Positions 1 to 7,332 of a stretch of DNA of 9,789 nt are shown here, one piece after another. The notes below the pieces were generated by a model, which was not told where the DNA came from, did no database searches, and worked only from the letters and a program-made list of their open reading frames with translations. Source of the DNA: Chitinophaga pinensis (GTDB lineage Bacteria; Bacteroidota; Bacteroidia; Chitinophagales; Chitinophagaceae); the NCBI GenBank assembly GCA_943324055.2, contig CALPKD020000025.1, positions 1 to 9,789 of the forward strand, written 5' to 3'. Each line of letters begins with the position of its first letter. Position 1 is the stretch's first letter. Made by a program: the position numbers and the translations under genes.

Positions 1-1
1 A

Positions 2-757
2 ATCGAACTACTTTGTATAGATAGTACCAACATCTATGCCACCACCCAAATCCACGAAGGTTTAGCGTTATCTGGCAGTTGCTACCGAGCTAATTTCCAA
101 ACCCACGGGAAGGGACAAATGGCAAAAGCTTGGGGAAGCGAAGCAGGGAAAAATCTACTTTGTTCCTACGTTTTAGGGTTAAAACAGCTAAAAGAGGAAG
201 GATTGATACCCAAAAACTGGACTTTACAGCAACAATTTGGACTTTCTGTAGCTATTGCGCTTGGTTTAACGGACTATTTTAGTCGAGTTGCGGGCTTTGA
301 CACCAAAATTAAGTGGCCAAACGACTTGTACTGGCATGACAGAAAGGCCGGGGGAATATTAATAGAAAGTATTGTACGAGGCACCGAATGGAACTGGTCA
401 GTGATTGGAATTGGGGTAAATATAAACCAAACCGAATTTTCACCAGACATTCCCAACCCCGTTTCCCTAAAACAAATCACGGGAAAGGATTGGGACATCA
501 ACGAGCAATTAAAAATGCTTTCGGCGGCATTAACTGTTAGAGTAAATGAGTGGATGAAGGGAGGCTTTAAACAAATGCTGGAGACCTACAATAAAAGGCT
601 CTACAAAAAAGGATCTATTGTAAAATTGAAAAAAAACAATATTAGTTTCTCTGGCAAGGTCATCGGCGTGAATGAACAAGGACAATTAATAATCGAAAAT
701 GGTATCCCCCAAGCCTATAACTTTGGAGAAATTGTTTGGGAAGGAGTACAAGCATAA
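2..757 (+). CDS. birA: Biotin-[acetyl-CoA-carboxylase] ligase (BirA-type), 5' end outside window
   Basis: Biotin-protein ligase makes biotinyl-5'-AMP and transfers the biotin to a lysine of the biotin carboxyl carrier protein in the cytoplasm. The frame is open from base 2, so 251 residues are visible and the start lies upstream. In this partial numbering the DSTN motif is at residues 7-10, the biotin/ATP loop GKGQ at 36-39, KWPND at 104-108, and DRKAGGI follows with its lysine at 115 (equivalent to E. coli K183). The C-terminal 45 or so residues form the small SH3-like BPL_C domain. The loop is unusual: E. coli has GRGRRG where this protein reads GKGQMA. Gln for the fourth residue occurs in many homologues, but Met-Ala for Arg-Gly is less usual. 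Whether an N-terminal repressor HTH exists cannot be seen; Bacteroidota enzymes usually lack it. selD follows after 26 bp on the same strand, probably co-transcribed. Confidence 0.93.
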   Translation: MELLCIDSTNIYATTQIHEGLALSGSCYRANFQTHGKGQMAKAWGSEAGKNLLCSYVLGLKQLKEEGLIPKNWTLQQQFGLSVAIALGLTDYFSRVAGFDTKIKWPNDLYWHDRKAGGILIESIVRGTEWNWSVIGIGVNINQTEFSPDIPNPVSLKQITGKDWDINEQLKMLSAALTVRVNEWMKGGFKQMLETYNKRLYKKGSIVKLKKNNISFSGKVIGVNEQGQLIIENGIPQAYNFGEIVWEGVQA

Positions 758-783
758 ATAAAAAATACACACGTATAAAAAAT

Positions 784-1830
784 ATGGAAATAAAATTAAC
801 ACAGCATTCAAAAGGCGGAGGATGTGGCTGTAAGATATCACCAGCGGTACTTTCAGAGATATTAGCTGCTCATAATGTAGGTTCTAATGTCCCACAATTA
901 TTAGTAGGTAATGATAGCAGAGATGATGCGGCCGTATATCAAATAGACGATACCACAGCAATGATTAGCACGACCGATTTTTTTATGCCCATCGTTGACG
1001 ATCCATTTGCATTTGGACAAATTGCAGCAGCCAATGCAATTAGTGATGTATATGCATTGGGCGGAAAACCAATCTTTGAATTAGCCGTTTTAGGATGGCC
1101 TTTAGCGACTCTACCCGCAAGTGTAGCAGCCGAAGTAATGAATGGGGCGCGCAAAACCTGTGCTGAAGCCGGTATTGTAATTGCAGGCGGGCACAGTATT
1201 GATAGCCAAGATCCCATATTTGGATTAGTTGTTAACGGATTAGTAGCCATTGAAAATTTAAAACGAAACGATACCGCTAAGGAAGGAGATGTGTTAATCC
1301 TTACAAAACCTTTAGGCGTAGGTATTATGGCAACTTCGCAAAAAAGAGGATTATTAAGCGAACCCGATTTAGCGTTATTAGTAAAGCAATTAACTACTAT
1401 CAATAAAGCTGGAGAAGCATTAGGAAAAATTAAAGGAGTGCATGCGATGACCGATGTAACTGGGTTTGGGCTATTAGGACATTTAACTGAAATGATGCAA
1501 GGAAGTGATTTGACTGCCGTTATTAGTTATGATCAAATTCCAATTATTAAGGAAGTACGCACCTATATCGCACAAAAAGCAATTCCTGGAGCAACAGCGC
1601 GCAATTGGGCTTCCGTTGAACAAGGTGTATTTTTTGGAGAGGGTGTAAATGAAGTAGAAGCAGTTCAATTATTACCTGATCCACAAACCAATGGAGGATT
1701 ATTAATTGCGGTGGCACCTGATTCGGTAGATGAAGTGCAAACCCTATTAAAAGGAATGGGTATTACTTACACCACTCCATTTGGTATTTGCGAGAAGGCA
1801 CAGGGAAAAAGAATAATAGTTAATAAATAA
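784..1830 (+). CDS. selD: Selenide, water dikinase (selenophosphate synthetase), cysteine form
   Basis: SelD converts selenide and ATP into selenophosphate, the selenium donor for selenocysteine-tRNA synthesis and for 2-selenouridine in tRNA. The 348-residue protein matches the usual length and aligns with E. coli SelD at a constant offset of three. The active-site loop GGGCGCK holds C14 and K17 (E. coli C17 and K20). The Mg/ATP aspartates are D48 in SRDDAAVY, D65 in STTDFF and D224 in MTDVTGFGLLGH. Further family blocks are GGKP, AGGHSID and LPDPQTNGG. The catalytic position is Cys, not Sec. I chose the ATG at 784 because homology begins there (MEIKLTQ); an in-frame TTG at 736 would add 16 unrelated residues and overlap the ligase gene. 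No selA, selB or selU/mnmH partner is visible, so the downstream use is unknown. It lies 26 bp after birA and probably shares its transcript. Confidence 0.97.
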   Translation: MEIKLTQHSKGGGCGCKISPAVLSEILAAHNVGSNVPQLLVGNDSRDDAAVYQIDDTTAMISTTDFFMPIVDDPFAFGQIAAANAISDVYALGGKPIFELAVLGWPLATLPASVAAEVMNGARKTCAEAGIVIAGGHSIDSQDPIFGLVVNGLVAIENLKRNDTAKEGDVLILTKPLGVGIMATSQKRGLLSEPDLALLVKQLTTINKAGEALGKIKGVHAMTDVTGFGLLGHLTEMMQGSDLTAVISYDQIPIIKEVRTYIAQKAIPGATARNWASVEQGVFFGEGVNEVEAVQLLPDPQTNGGLLIAVAPDSVDEVQTLLKGMGITYTTPFGICEKAQGKRIIVNK

Positions 1831-1867
1831 TAGGAATCGGCTTAATATCTAGCCCGAAAAAATTACA

Positions 1868-1901
1868 AAAATGCATTTAGTGTATTTACTGAATACATTT
1901 T
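1868..1901. repeat. Imperfect inverted repeat between selD and the small-protein gene
   Basis: Arms AAAATGCATTTAGT (1868-1881) and ACTGAATACATTTT (1888-1901) pair over 14 positions around a 6-nt loop, with one C/A mismatch and one G-T pair. The stem is AT-rich and no T-run follows on the + strand, so it is a poor intrinsic terminator. It lies 37 bp after the selD stop and 32 bp before the next start. An operator or an RNA processing hairpin is equally possible. The rest of the 103-bp gap shows no exact TAnnTTTG promoter motif. Confidence 0.45.
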
Positions 1902-1933
1902 GCGTGATATAGATGTATATTTAAAATAAAAAA

Positions 1934-2269
1934 ATGAGTAACCATTTTATTAGTTTAGTTGCAGCGAAGGAGATGACTAAGCGATATCGAGAAAGTATAG
2001 ACACCCTAGTAACCTCCGAATACAAGGGGTCAATGCTTTTTAGTGAAACATTTGATGCGGATGCAATTCAAGCAATATTGAATCAACCCGACTGTGTAAG
2101 CTTTAGAACTTATTTTGGAATGAAGGAAAATAAAACAGTTTGCGTGATTCATATAGGAGTAGACGCGGCAGGTAATGATATTATCAATTCATTAAGTGGA
2201 AACGGGACAGATGTGATTGTTGAATATGGAAAGGAATGCCCTCCCAAATGTAATGATCAACTACTTTAA
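1934..2269 (+). CDS. Conserved-looking small protein of unknown function, C-terminal CPPKC motif
   Basis: I cannot assign a function. The protein has 111 residues, no signal peptide and no membrane segment, so it is probably cytoplasmic. Visible features are an N-terminal amphipathic stretch (residues 4-22, ISLVAAKEMTKRYRES), a region resembling an AIQAILNQPDC helix-turn (44-54), a strand-rich middle (SFRTYFGMKE and TVCVIHIGVDAAG, 56-80) and a cysteine pair C102-P-P-K-C106 near the C terminus. Two other cysteines are at 54 and 70. The pattern recalls uncharacterised Bacteroidota proteins that I know only as hypothetical. The ATG at 1934 sits behind an A-rich leader (aaaataaaaaa), typical of this phylum. 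The stop is only 2 bp before the start of the membrane protein gene, implying translational coupling and a shared role. The cysteines could bind metal or form a redox pair; this is conjecture. Confidence 0.8.
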   Translation: MSNHFISLVAAKEMTKRYRESIDTLVTSEYKGSMLFSETFDADAIQAILNQPDCVSFRTYFGMKENKTVCVIHIGVDAAGNDIINSLSGNGTDVIVEYGKECPPKCNDQLL

Positions 2270-2271
2270 AA

Positions 2272-2958
2272 ATGAGGTCAAGTTTAGTAGAATATATTAC
2301 TGGGATGTTCGCTATTATACCACTCACAGTAGGCTTAGCGAGAATTAAAGTACTTCATAAAAATTATTATTGGTTCTTGTCGTACTTATTACTTGACTTA
2401 ATTTACGAACTAGTAGCTCCATTTGTATATGGTATTTTATATATAAATATCATTCAAAATATAGTTCGCTATGTCTCTGTTTTTTTCTTACTAATTCTTT
2501 TGTTCAAGTGGGGATATTTAAAAAATAATCGAACTGGACGAAGGTTACTATTTTTACTATTTGCCAGTCTACTAATAATTGAACTCCTTACTCAAAATAA
2601 TAATCAATTAAAAACTCCTTGGTGTTTCATGATTTTTTCATTTGTTTGGCTCATGGCAGCAGTTCAATTTATAAGTGATGGGTTGAGTAATTCCAACAGA
2701 AAAAAAACGAATTGGTCTCAGTATTTAATACTATTACCATTAATCACTATAATCATCTACTATATTATCTTAAACATCTTAATGGCTTTTTTATACAACA
2801 AGGAAACGGAGCAATTTTTTTTAACACTTTTAAGTGTCATTGTATTGCTGCAAATAATAAGTCAAATCTGTTTTGCGCTAGCCCTCCTTTGGGCACCTAA
2901 AAATGAAGTTTATTTAGCGGGTTTCAAAAAAAGAGTGGTCCCTAAATTAATTGATTAG
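2272..2958 (+). CDS. Seven-helix integral membrane protein of unknown function
   Basis: The 228-residue protein is dominated by hydrophobic segments at about residues 6-26, 33-57, 60-80, 90-107, 115-137, 150-174 and 181-208, giving about seven transmembrane helices and a short basic tail (FKKRVVPK, 218-225). There is no long soluble domain, no obvious catalytic motif and no signal peptide apart from the first helix. The fold could resemble 7TM sensory modules, but no kinase, cyclase or other output domain is attached, so this is only a thought. The start is set by position: ATG at 2272 lies 2 bp after the preceding stop, so the pair is almost certainly one translational unit. The TAG stop (2956-2958) directly abuts the stop codon of the opposing IPExxxVDY gene, leaving no intergenic base and no recognizable terminator. 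Confidence 0.8.
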   Translation: MRSSLVEYITGMFAIIPLTVGLARIKVLHKNYYWFLSYLLLDLIYELVAPFVYGILYINIIQNIVRYVSVFFLLILLFKWGYLKNNRTGRRLLFLLFASLLIIELLTQNNNQLKTPWCFMIFSFVWLMAAVQFISDGLSNSNRKKTNWSQYLILLPLITIIIYYIILNILMAFLYNKETEQFFLTLLSVIVLLQIISQICFALALLWAPKNEVYLAGFKKRVVPKLID

Positions 2959-3402
2959 CTATTCAAAAATCAAGTGCCCTTTATTTTTAATTTGATCTGG
3001 CGTTAATTCGGCAACAAGCTGAACGCCTTTGATATTGCGGACTGTATACAAAATATCATTTACTTTTTCGTCTTCAATCCATTCGCCGCGTATCCACCAA
3101 ATAAAATCCATATGCTTTAGTTCGGGTAGTAAATATTCCCCATCAAATTGATTATGATATACAAAATGCTGAATAGAGGTATTAGGCTCATTGCCCTCGT
3201 ACATCGAAAAATAATAGGTTCTATTTTTTCGCTTCAAGGCAATTTCGTGTTCTGGATTAAATCTAAATTCAAAACCCATATACTGATTTAGTAAAATACA
3301 AAATTGATAGTTTTTGATAGGCGCAGAAATACCTAAAATACGCGAACCTTCAAAGTCTTGTTCGTTAATCGCATCCTGATCTAAAATTAATTTACTACTC
3401 AT
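2959..3402 (-). CDS. IPExxxVDY family protein
   Basis: This 147-residue cytoplasmic protein belongs to the Bacteroidota-restricted IPExxxVDY family, whose function is unknown. The diagnostic block reads LPELKHMDF at about residues 91-99 (PE-three residues-hydrophobic-D-aromatic), a slightly diverged form of the name motif. Other family-like parts are the N-terminal LGISAPIKNYQFCILLNQYMGF (23-44), with the ISxxxxxY/LxxxLN pattern, and the C-terminal TPDQIKNKGHLIFE (134-147), resembling the usual 'LKskenLlF' end. It is the second gene of a minus-strand unit, 19 bp after the M28 peptidase stop, and has no promoter of its own that I can see. In other Bacteroidota the family often lies near acpP, rnc or pyk; that context is absent here. 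Family assignment is fairly sure from the motif layout, and its role is unknown. Confidence 0.8.
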   Translation of the reverse strand: MSSKLILDQDAINEQDFEGSRILGISAPIKNYQFCILLNQYMGFEFRFNPEHEIALKRKNRTYYFSMYEGNEPNTSIQHFVYHNQFDGEYLLPELKHMDFIWWIRGEWIEDEKVNDILYTVRNIKGVQLVAELTPDQIKNKGHLIFE

Positions 3403-3421
3403 AGTATTAAAATGTAGGGTA

Positions 3422-5047
3422 TTAAAATTGCATATTAAAACTCAATTCTTCCGTGGCTCTTTTAATAGTTAAAACAGTTTTATCTCCTTTATTAAATTTA
3501 GACAAAGCTTCCATATATCCCATCACATCCAATAATTTATAGTCTCCTAATTTTACTAAAACATCCCCGGCTTTTAATCCAAGTTTCTCGCCTGTCTTAC
3601 CTGGACTCACGCCGTCAATCCTAACACCAGCGCCAGTAAACGCGTAATCGGGCATCACCCCTAAAGTCACTTTAAACTTAGTGCTTTTACCCATTGCCGC
3701 TTCGCGTGTTTTAAGAAAATCTAACTTGCCATAACCATCCGTATTCTTAATAATAGTTTGCACATAACGTACAATGCTCGATTCCGCAATATAGTTTACT
3801 TTATCCCAATCGTCCGTTGCTTTATGATAATCACTATGGCTTCCAGTAAACATAAATAGTACCGGCATGTCTTTTCTGTAAAAACTTGCATGATCACTAG
3901 GTCCTGCCCCTGCGCTATCATAATGAGTAATTAGTGAAGTAGGTGTTTTTGCTAAAATCTCTGCCCACTTGCTTGAGGTCCCAAATCCGCCAACAGTTAA
4001 TTTATGCGCAGTGTCATATCTACCTACCATATCCAAATTAATCATATAGTTTAAGTTGCCTTTAAAAGTTGGGTGCTCTAACCAATATTTGCTGCCAAAT
4101 AATCCCAACTCTTCGCCTGAAAAATGTAATATTAAATAGTTATTATTTTTAGGGGATTTTTTTACTAAACTTTTAGCCATTTCAATTAAAGCTGCTGTAC
4201 CACTCGCGTTATCGTCCGCGCCATTGCGAATATTATCGTTAATATCTAAGGCATTGTGGTCCTCATTGTAACCTAAGTGATCTAAATGAGCACCTATAAT
4301 TACCGTGTTCGCTGCTTTATTATCGATAAAGGCTGCAACATTATGCGCAGTTCTTGTAGCGTGTTCAAATTCAATATTGGCATTGATATCATAGGTCTCT
4401 ACTTCGTCTTTAAAATATTTTGTCCATGCATCTTTCGTAAAATATACCACAGGGATTGCCAATGCTTTTGCTGTATCAAATTTATAGTATTGAATATTGT
4501 CCACTAAGGTTCCGCTATTATGTAAAAAAAGTGCAGTCGCCCCTTTGCCCTTTAATTCATTGGAGGCAGTAACCACCCATTGATTGATATCAAAATGAGG
4601 ATTGCTTGTATTTTCCTCTAGCACATCTTGTAAGTCTCTAAACCAAACCTGCTTTGATTCGTTTAACGAAACAGAAGCACGAGAAGTAATATTGCCTGAA
4701 CCACTATTTGATAATGGAAAAAAGTCCTTTGTTAATTCAAGCGGCTGCTTGTTTACTTTTATAAACGAGCTCGCCGTTAATCGCTTACCCTCGTCAATCG
4801 GGAATGCTTGTATAAAACCATCCGTACCCATTGGCTTTAAACCTATTGATTGATACTGTGCAACAATATAGTCCACTGCCTTTTGCTCCCCTACACTACC
4901 CGCACGACGTCCTTCTAACTCGTCACTCGCTAAAAATTTAATATGATTTTGTAATTGTTGAACCAAAACCTTGTCTGCTCTTGTAAGCTTTTGAGCCATT
5001 AATAATACCGGAGCAAGTAATAAAACGAGTAGGCTAATTTTACGCAT
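3422..5047 (-). CDS. Secreted M28-family zinc aminopeptidase with PA-like insert and C-terminal PDZ domain
   Basis: The protein is probably an exported (periplasmic or outer-membrane-side) aminopeptidase acting on peptides with two bound zinc ions. With the ATG at 5047 it has 541 residues and begins with a signal peptide (MRK, a leucine-rich core, cleavage near LLMA-Q at 18-19). A TTG at 5068 would add seven residues ahead of the signal and is less likely. A PA-like segment lies around 155-215. The M28 metal/catalytic set is complete: H254 and D256 in GAHLDHLGY, D278/D279 in GADDNASG, E312-E313 in FSGEELG, D339 in LDMVGR, and H408 in SDYHKATDDWD. A PDZ domain (about 459-541) has the GVRIDGVSPG...GLKAGDVLVKLGD signature and may bind substrate C termini. 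It leads the minus-strand unit with the IPExxxVDY gene and is divergent from feoB. The substrate is not deducible. Confidence 0.94.
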   Translation of the reverse strand: MRKISLLVLLLAPVLLMAQKLTRADKVLVQQLQNHIKFLASDELEGRRAGSVGEQKAVDYIVAQYQSIGLKPMGTDGFIQAFPIDEGKRLTASSFIKVNKQPLELTKDFFPLSNSGSGNITSRASVSLNESKQVWFRDLQDVLEENTSNPHFDINQWVVTASNELKGKGATALFLHNSGTLVDNIQYYKFDTAKALAIPVVYFTKDAWTKYFKDEVETYDINANIEFEHATRTAHNVAAFIDNKAANTVIIGAHLDHLGYNEDHNALDINDNIRNGADDNASGTAALIEMAKSLVKKSPKNNNYLILHFSGEELGLFGSKYWLEHPTFKGNLNYMINLDMVGRYDTAHKLTVGGFGTSSKWAEILAKTPTSLITHYDSAGAGPSDHASFYRKDMPVLFMFTGSHSDYHKATDDWDKVNYIAESSIVRYVQTIIKNTDGYGKLDFLKTREAAMGKSTKFKVTLGVMPDYAFTGAGVRIDGVSPGKTGEKLGLKAGDVLVKLGDYKLLDVMGYMEALSKFNKGDKTVLTIKRATEELSFNMQF

Positions 5048-5065
5048 AAGGAAGTGTTTGAGCCA

Positions 5066-5073
5066 CAAAATTA
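5066..5073 (-). promoter_or_regulatory. Predicted Bacteroidota -7 promoter element for the M28 peptidase operon
   Basis: On the minus strand the octamer TAATTTTG exactly fits the Bacteroidota -7 consensus TAnnTTTG and ends 18 bases before the ATG at 5047, giving a very short leader. No clear -33 TTTG partner is seen at the proper spacing, so confidence is moderate. If correct, it supports the ATG at 5047 over the upstream TTG at 5068, which lies inside the motif. Confidence 0.5.
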
Positions 5074-5166
5074 AGTAAAGCAGTCAGGAAATAGGTGACT
5101 TAGGACACATTAGTTTAAAACGACACTCAATTTCTAATTTCGTAAGCACTCCCCATACAATAGGGG

Positions 5167-5174
5167 TAGCTTTG
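5167..5174 (+). promoter_or_regulatory. Predicted Bacteroidota -7 promoter element for feoB
   Basis: The octamer TAGCTTTG exactly fits TAnnTTTG and ends only 7 bases before the feoB ATG (5182). Transcription would begin at or next to the start codon, making the feoB mRNA leaderless or nearly so. No good -33 TTTG is seen; the nearest similar tract (TTTC around 5138-5141) is rather far. No convincing Fur- or DtxR-like operator was found in the 134-bp divergent region. Confidence 0.45.
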
Positions 5175-5181
5175 CCGCCAC

Positions 5182-7290
5182 ATGAAGGCCGGCATACATA
5201 TAGCACTGGTGGGTAACCCCAACTGCGGAAAAAGTTCACTTTTCAACGCCTTAACCGGCTTGCACCAAAAAGTAGGCAATTTCCCAGGTGTCACGGTCGA
5301 TAAAAAAACAGGATCGCTACAATTAGGGACTCACCAATCTACCTTGATTGATTTACCAGGCACTTATAGTTTTTATCCAAAACGAGCCGACGAATGGGTT
5401 GCCTATAAGGTATTGATGGGAGTGGATGCTGACGTTAAAACAGATGTAATATTACTAGTGGCGGATGCGAGTAACTTAAAAAGGAACTTACTTTTTTGTA
5501 GTCAAATTATAGATTTAAAAATACCCGTAGTACTAGCCCTTACCATGAATGACTTGGCAAGTAAAAAAGGAATTAGAATAGATATCGAAGGGCTGCAAAC
5601 AGACTTGGGTATTCCTGTTGTTGCAATAGATGCACGAAAAAATAAAGGGCTCACAGAATTAAAAAAATTATTGACGGGGATTATTGAAACTAAACGATCC
5701 AGGAATCAGGAAAGTTTTATTGACAATAAAAATTTAGCGCCTGCAGCAATAGATGCGTTTAAAAAATTATATCCAACCCATAGTGATTATGCTGCATTGC
5801 ACTATTTAATGCACCACGAGGAATTTCCGTTAGATGCTGAAATGCAAGAGACCATTGAGCAAATTGAAATAGATACCGATTTTAATCATACCAAGACACA
5901 GGCGCAGGAAATATTACAAAGGTACACGCACATACAACAGCTGATGAAAAAGTATGTAACTGAACCGGATCCAAATGCCAAGAAAAAAAGAACAGATAAA
6001 TTAGATAATATTTTTTTACATAGAGTAGCGGGTTACTTTATTTTATTCTCCGTGTTGTTTTTATTGTTCCAATCCGTTTTTTGGATGGCTAAATTTCCAA
6101 TGGATGGTATTGAATGGATTTTTACACATCTAACCACTTACTTAAACGCAGTGCTGCCGCAAGCCTGGTGGCAGGACTTGTTGGTAAATGGGATTATAGC
6201 GGGCATGGGTGGCATCATTGTTTTCGTACCACAAATCATGATCCTGTTTGGTATTATAACCATATTAGAGGACACAGGCTATATGGCGCGTATCAGTTTT
6301 TTAAGTGACAAGTTAATGCGTAGTGTGGGATTAAACGGGAAAAGTGTAATGCCAATGATTAGTGGCTTTGCCTGTGCCGTGCCTGCAATCATGAGTGCGA
6401 GAAATATTGAAAACAAAAAGGAACGCTTGCTTACCATACTAGTGACTCCTTTTATGAGTTGTAGTGCAAGGCTTCCTGTGTATACTATATTAATATCATT
6501 AGTAATTCCCGAAAAAGTATACTTAGGATTTTTAAGTTTGCAGGGATTGGTGATGATGGGATTATATCTCCTAGGCATTATCATGGCCTTACTAGTAAGC
6601 ATGGTATTAGCGTTATTTATAAAAATAAAAGAGAAGAGTTATTTTATATTAGAACTACCTGTATATCGCGCACCGCGCTGGGGCAATGTTGGCATGACCA
6701 TGATTCAAAAAGCAAAGATATTTGTTACCGATGCAGGAAAGGTGATTATGGTAATTAGTGTTTTGTTGTGGTTTTTAAGTTCATACGGCCCTAGTGCCCA
6801 AATGAACGGAGTCGAACAAACTCATATCCAACAGCTTACGGCAAACCCAGCCAATCAAAAACAAATAGATAAAAATTATCGTACTCAAAAATTGGAACAT
6901 TCCTATGCAGGCCTATTAGGCAAAGCCATTGAACCTGCAATTGCACCATTGGGATTTGATTGGAAGATGGGTATTGCCATTGTTACTTCCTTTGCAGCAC
7001 GTGAAGTATTTGTGGGCACGATGGCTACATTGTATAGTGTAGAATCGGCAGACGATAGTTCCCTACGAGATAAATTAAAATCGGCACAGCGCCCCGACGG
7101 CACGCCCGTATATAGTTTACCCGCCGCCTTATCGTTAATGGTATTTTATGTACTTGCCATGCAATGCATGAGTACACTCGCTGTGGTAAAACGCGAAACC
7201 GGCACCTGGAAATGGCCCACCATTCAATTTTTTATGATGACAGGGTTAGCTTATGTATGTAGTTGGGTGGTGTATGTGGTGGTTAAGTAG
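5182..7290 (+). CDS. feoB: Ferrous iron transport protein B
   Basis: FeoB is the inner-membrane GTPase-transporter that imports Fe(II). The 702-residue length is normal. The N-terminal G domain shows G1 GNPNCGKS (11-18), G2 around T38 in NFPGVTVD, G3 DLPG (57-60) and G4 TMND (121-124, Thr replacing the more common Asn); G5 lies near IDARKNKG (149-156). A helical, Lys-rich linker follows. The membrane part starts at about residue 280 and contains both gate motifs: GMGGIIVFVPQI...LEDTGYMAR...GFACAVPAIMSAR (about 337-408) and SFAAREVFVGTMATLYS (about 604-620). All expected blocks are present, so it should be functional. There is no feoA upstream, no FeoA fusion and no feoC downstream, unlike many feo operons. 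The ATG at 5182 begins directly before the G1 strand (IHIALVGNP), so the start is firm. It is divergent from the M28 peptidase operon. Confidence 0.97.
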   Translation: MKAGIHIALVGNPNCGKSSLFNALTGLHQKVGNFPGVTVDKKTGSLQLGTHQSTLIDLPGTYSFYPKRADEWVAYKVLMGVDADVKTDVILLVADASNLKRNLLFCSQIIDLKIPVVLALTMNDLASKKGIRIDIEGLQTDLGIPVVAIDARKNKGLTELKKLLTGIIETKRSRNQESFIDNKNLAPAAIDAFKKLYPTHSDYAALHYLMHHEEFPLDAEMQETIEQIEIDTDFNHTKTQAQEILQRYTHIQQLMKKYVTEPDPNAKKKRTDKLDNIFLHRVAGYFILFSVLFLLFQSVFWMAKFPMDGIEWIFTHLTTYLNAVLPQAWWQDLLVNGIIAGMGGIIVFVPQIMILFGIITILEDTGYMARISFLSDKLMRSVGLNGKSVMPMISGFACAVPAIMSARNIENKKERLLTILVTPFMSCSARLPVYTILISLVIPEKVYLGFLSLQGLVMMGLYLLGIIMALLVSMVLALFIKIKEKSYFILELPVYRAPRWGNVGMTMIQKAKIFVTDAGKVIMVISVLLWFLSSYGPSAQMNGVEQTHIQQLTANPANQKQIDKNYRTQKLEHSYAGLLGKAIEPAIAPLGFDWKMGIAIVTSFAAREVFVGTMATLYSVESADDSSLRDKLKSAQRPDGTPVYSLPAALSLMVFYVLAMQCMSTLAVVKRETGTWKWPTIQFFMMTGLAYVCSWVVYVVVK

Positions 7291-7292
7291 GT

Positions 7293-7321
7293 AATGGAGG
7301 ACGCAATTTGCGACCTCCAAT
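7293..7321. repeat. Palindromic repeat, copy B (intergenic, feoB/ORF6N 3' ends)
   Basis: The core 7295-7319 has arms TGGAGGACGCAA and TTGCGACCTCCA around a central T, with one unpaired position (A7301 against A7313). The 29-bp span matches copy A inside the ORF6N gene at 25 of 29 positions when copy A is read in ORF6N sense. Two of the four differences (G7303 and C7311) form a compensatory base-pair change. It fills most of the 42-bp gap between the feoB stop and the ORF6N stop. It might act as a bidirectional transcript end, but neither side has a proper T-run. In the minus-strand sense it reads NWRSQIASS, echoing the ORF6N protein motif. Confidence 0.8.
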
Positions 7322-7332
7322 TATTAAATACA

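Noticed and set aside
736..783. Upstream TTG start that would lengthen SelD by 16 residues
   Set aside because: The added residues show no family similarity and the start would overlap the ligase gene; ATG 784 matches the normal SelD N terminus.
939..1403. Long open frame on the minus strand opposite selD
   Set aside because: It lies fully within the well-conserved selD gene, and its product shows no domain features.
5048..5068. TTG start seven codons upstream of the M28 peptidase ATG
   Set aside because: It lies within the predicted -7 promoter box and places extra residues ahead of a standard signal peptide.
5151..5166. CCCC...GGGG inverted repeat upstream of feoB
   Set aside because: Only 4 bp per arm with an 8-nt gap; too short to claim an operator.
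6279..6602. Minus-strand open frame opposite the feoB membrane domain
   Set aside because: Shadow of a conserved gene; hydrophobic composition comes from the antisense of membrane codons.
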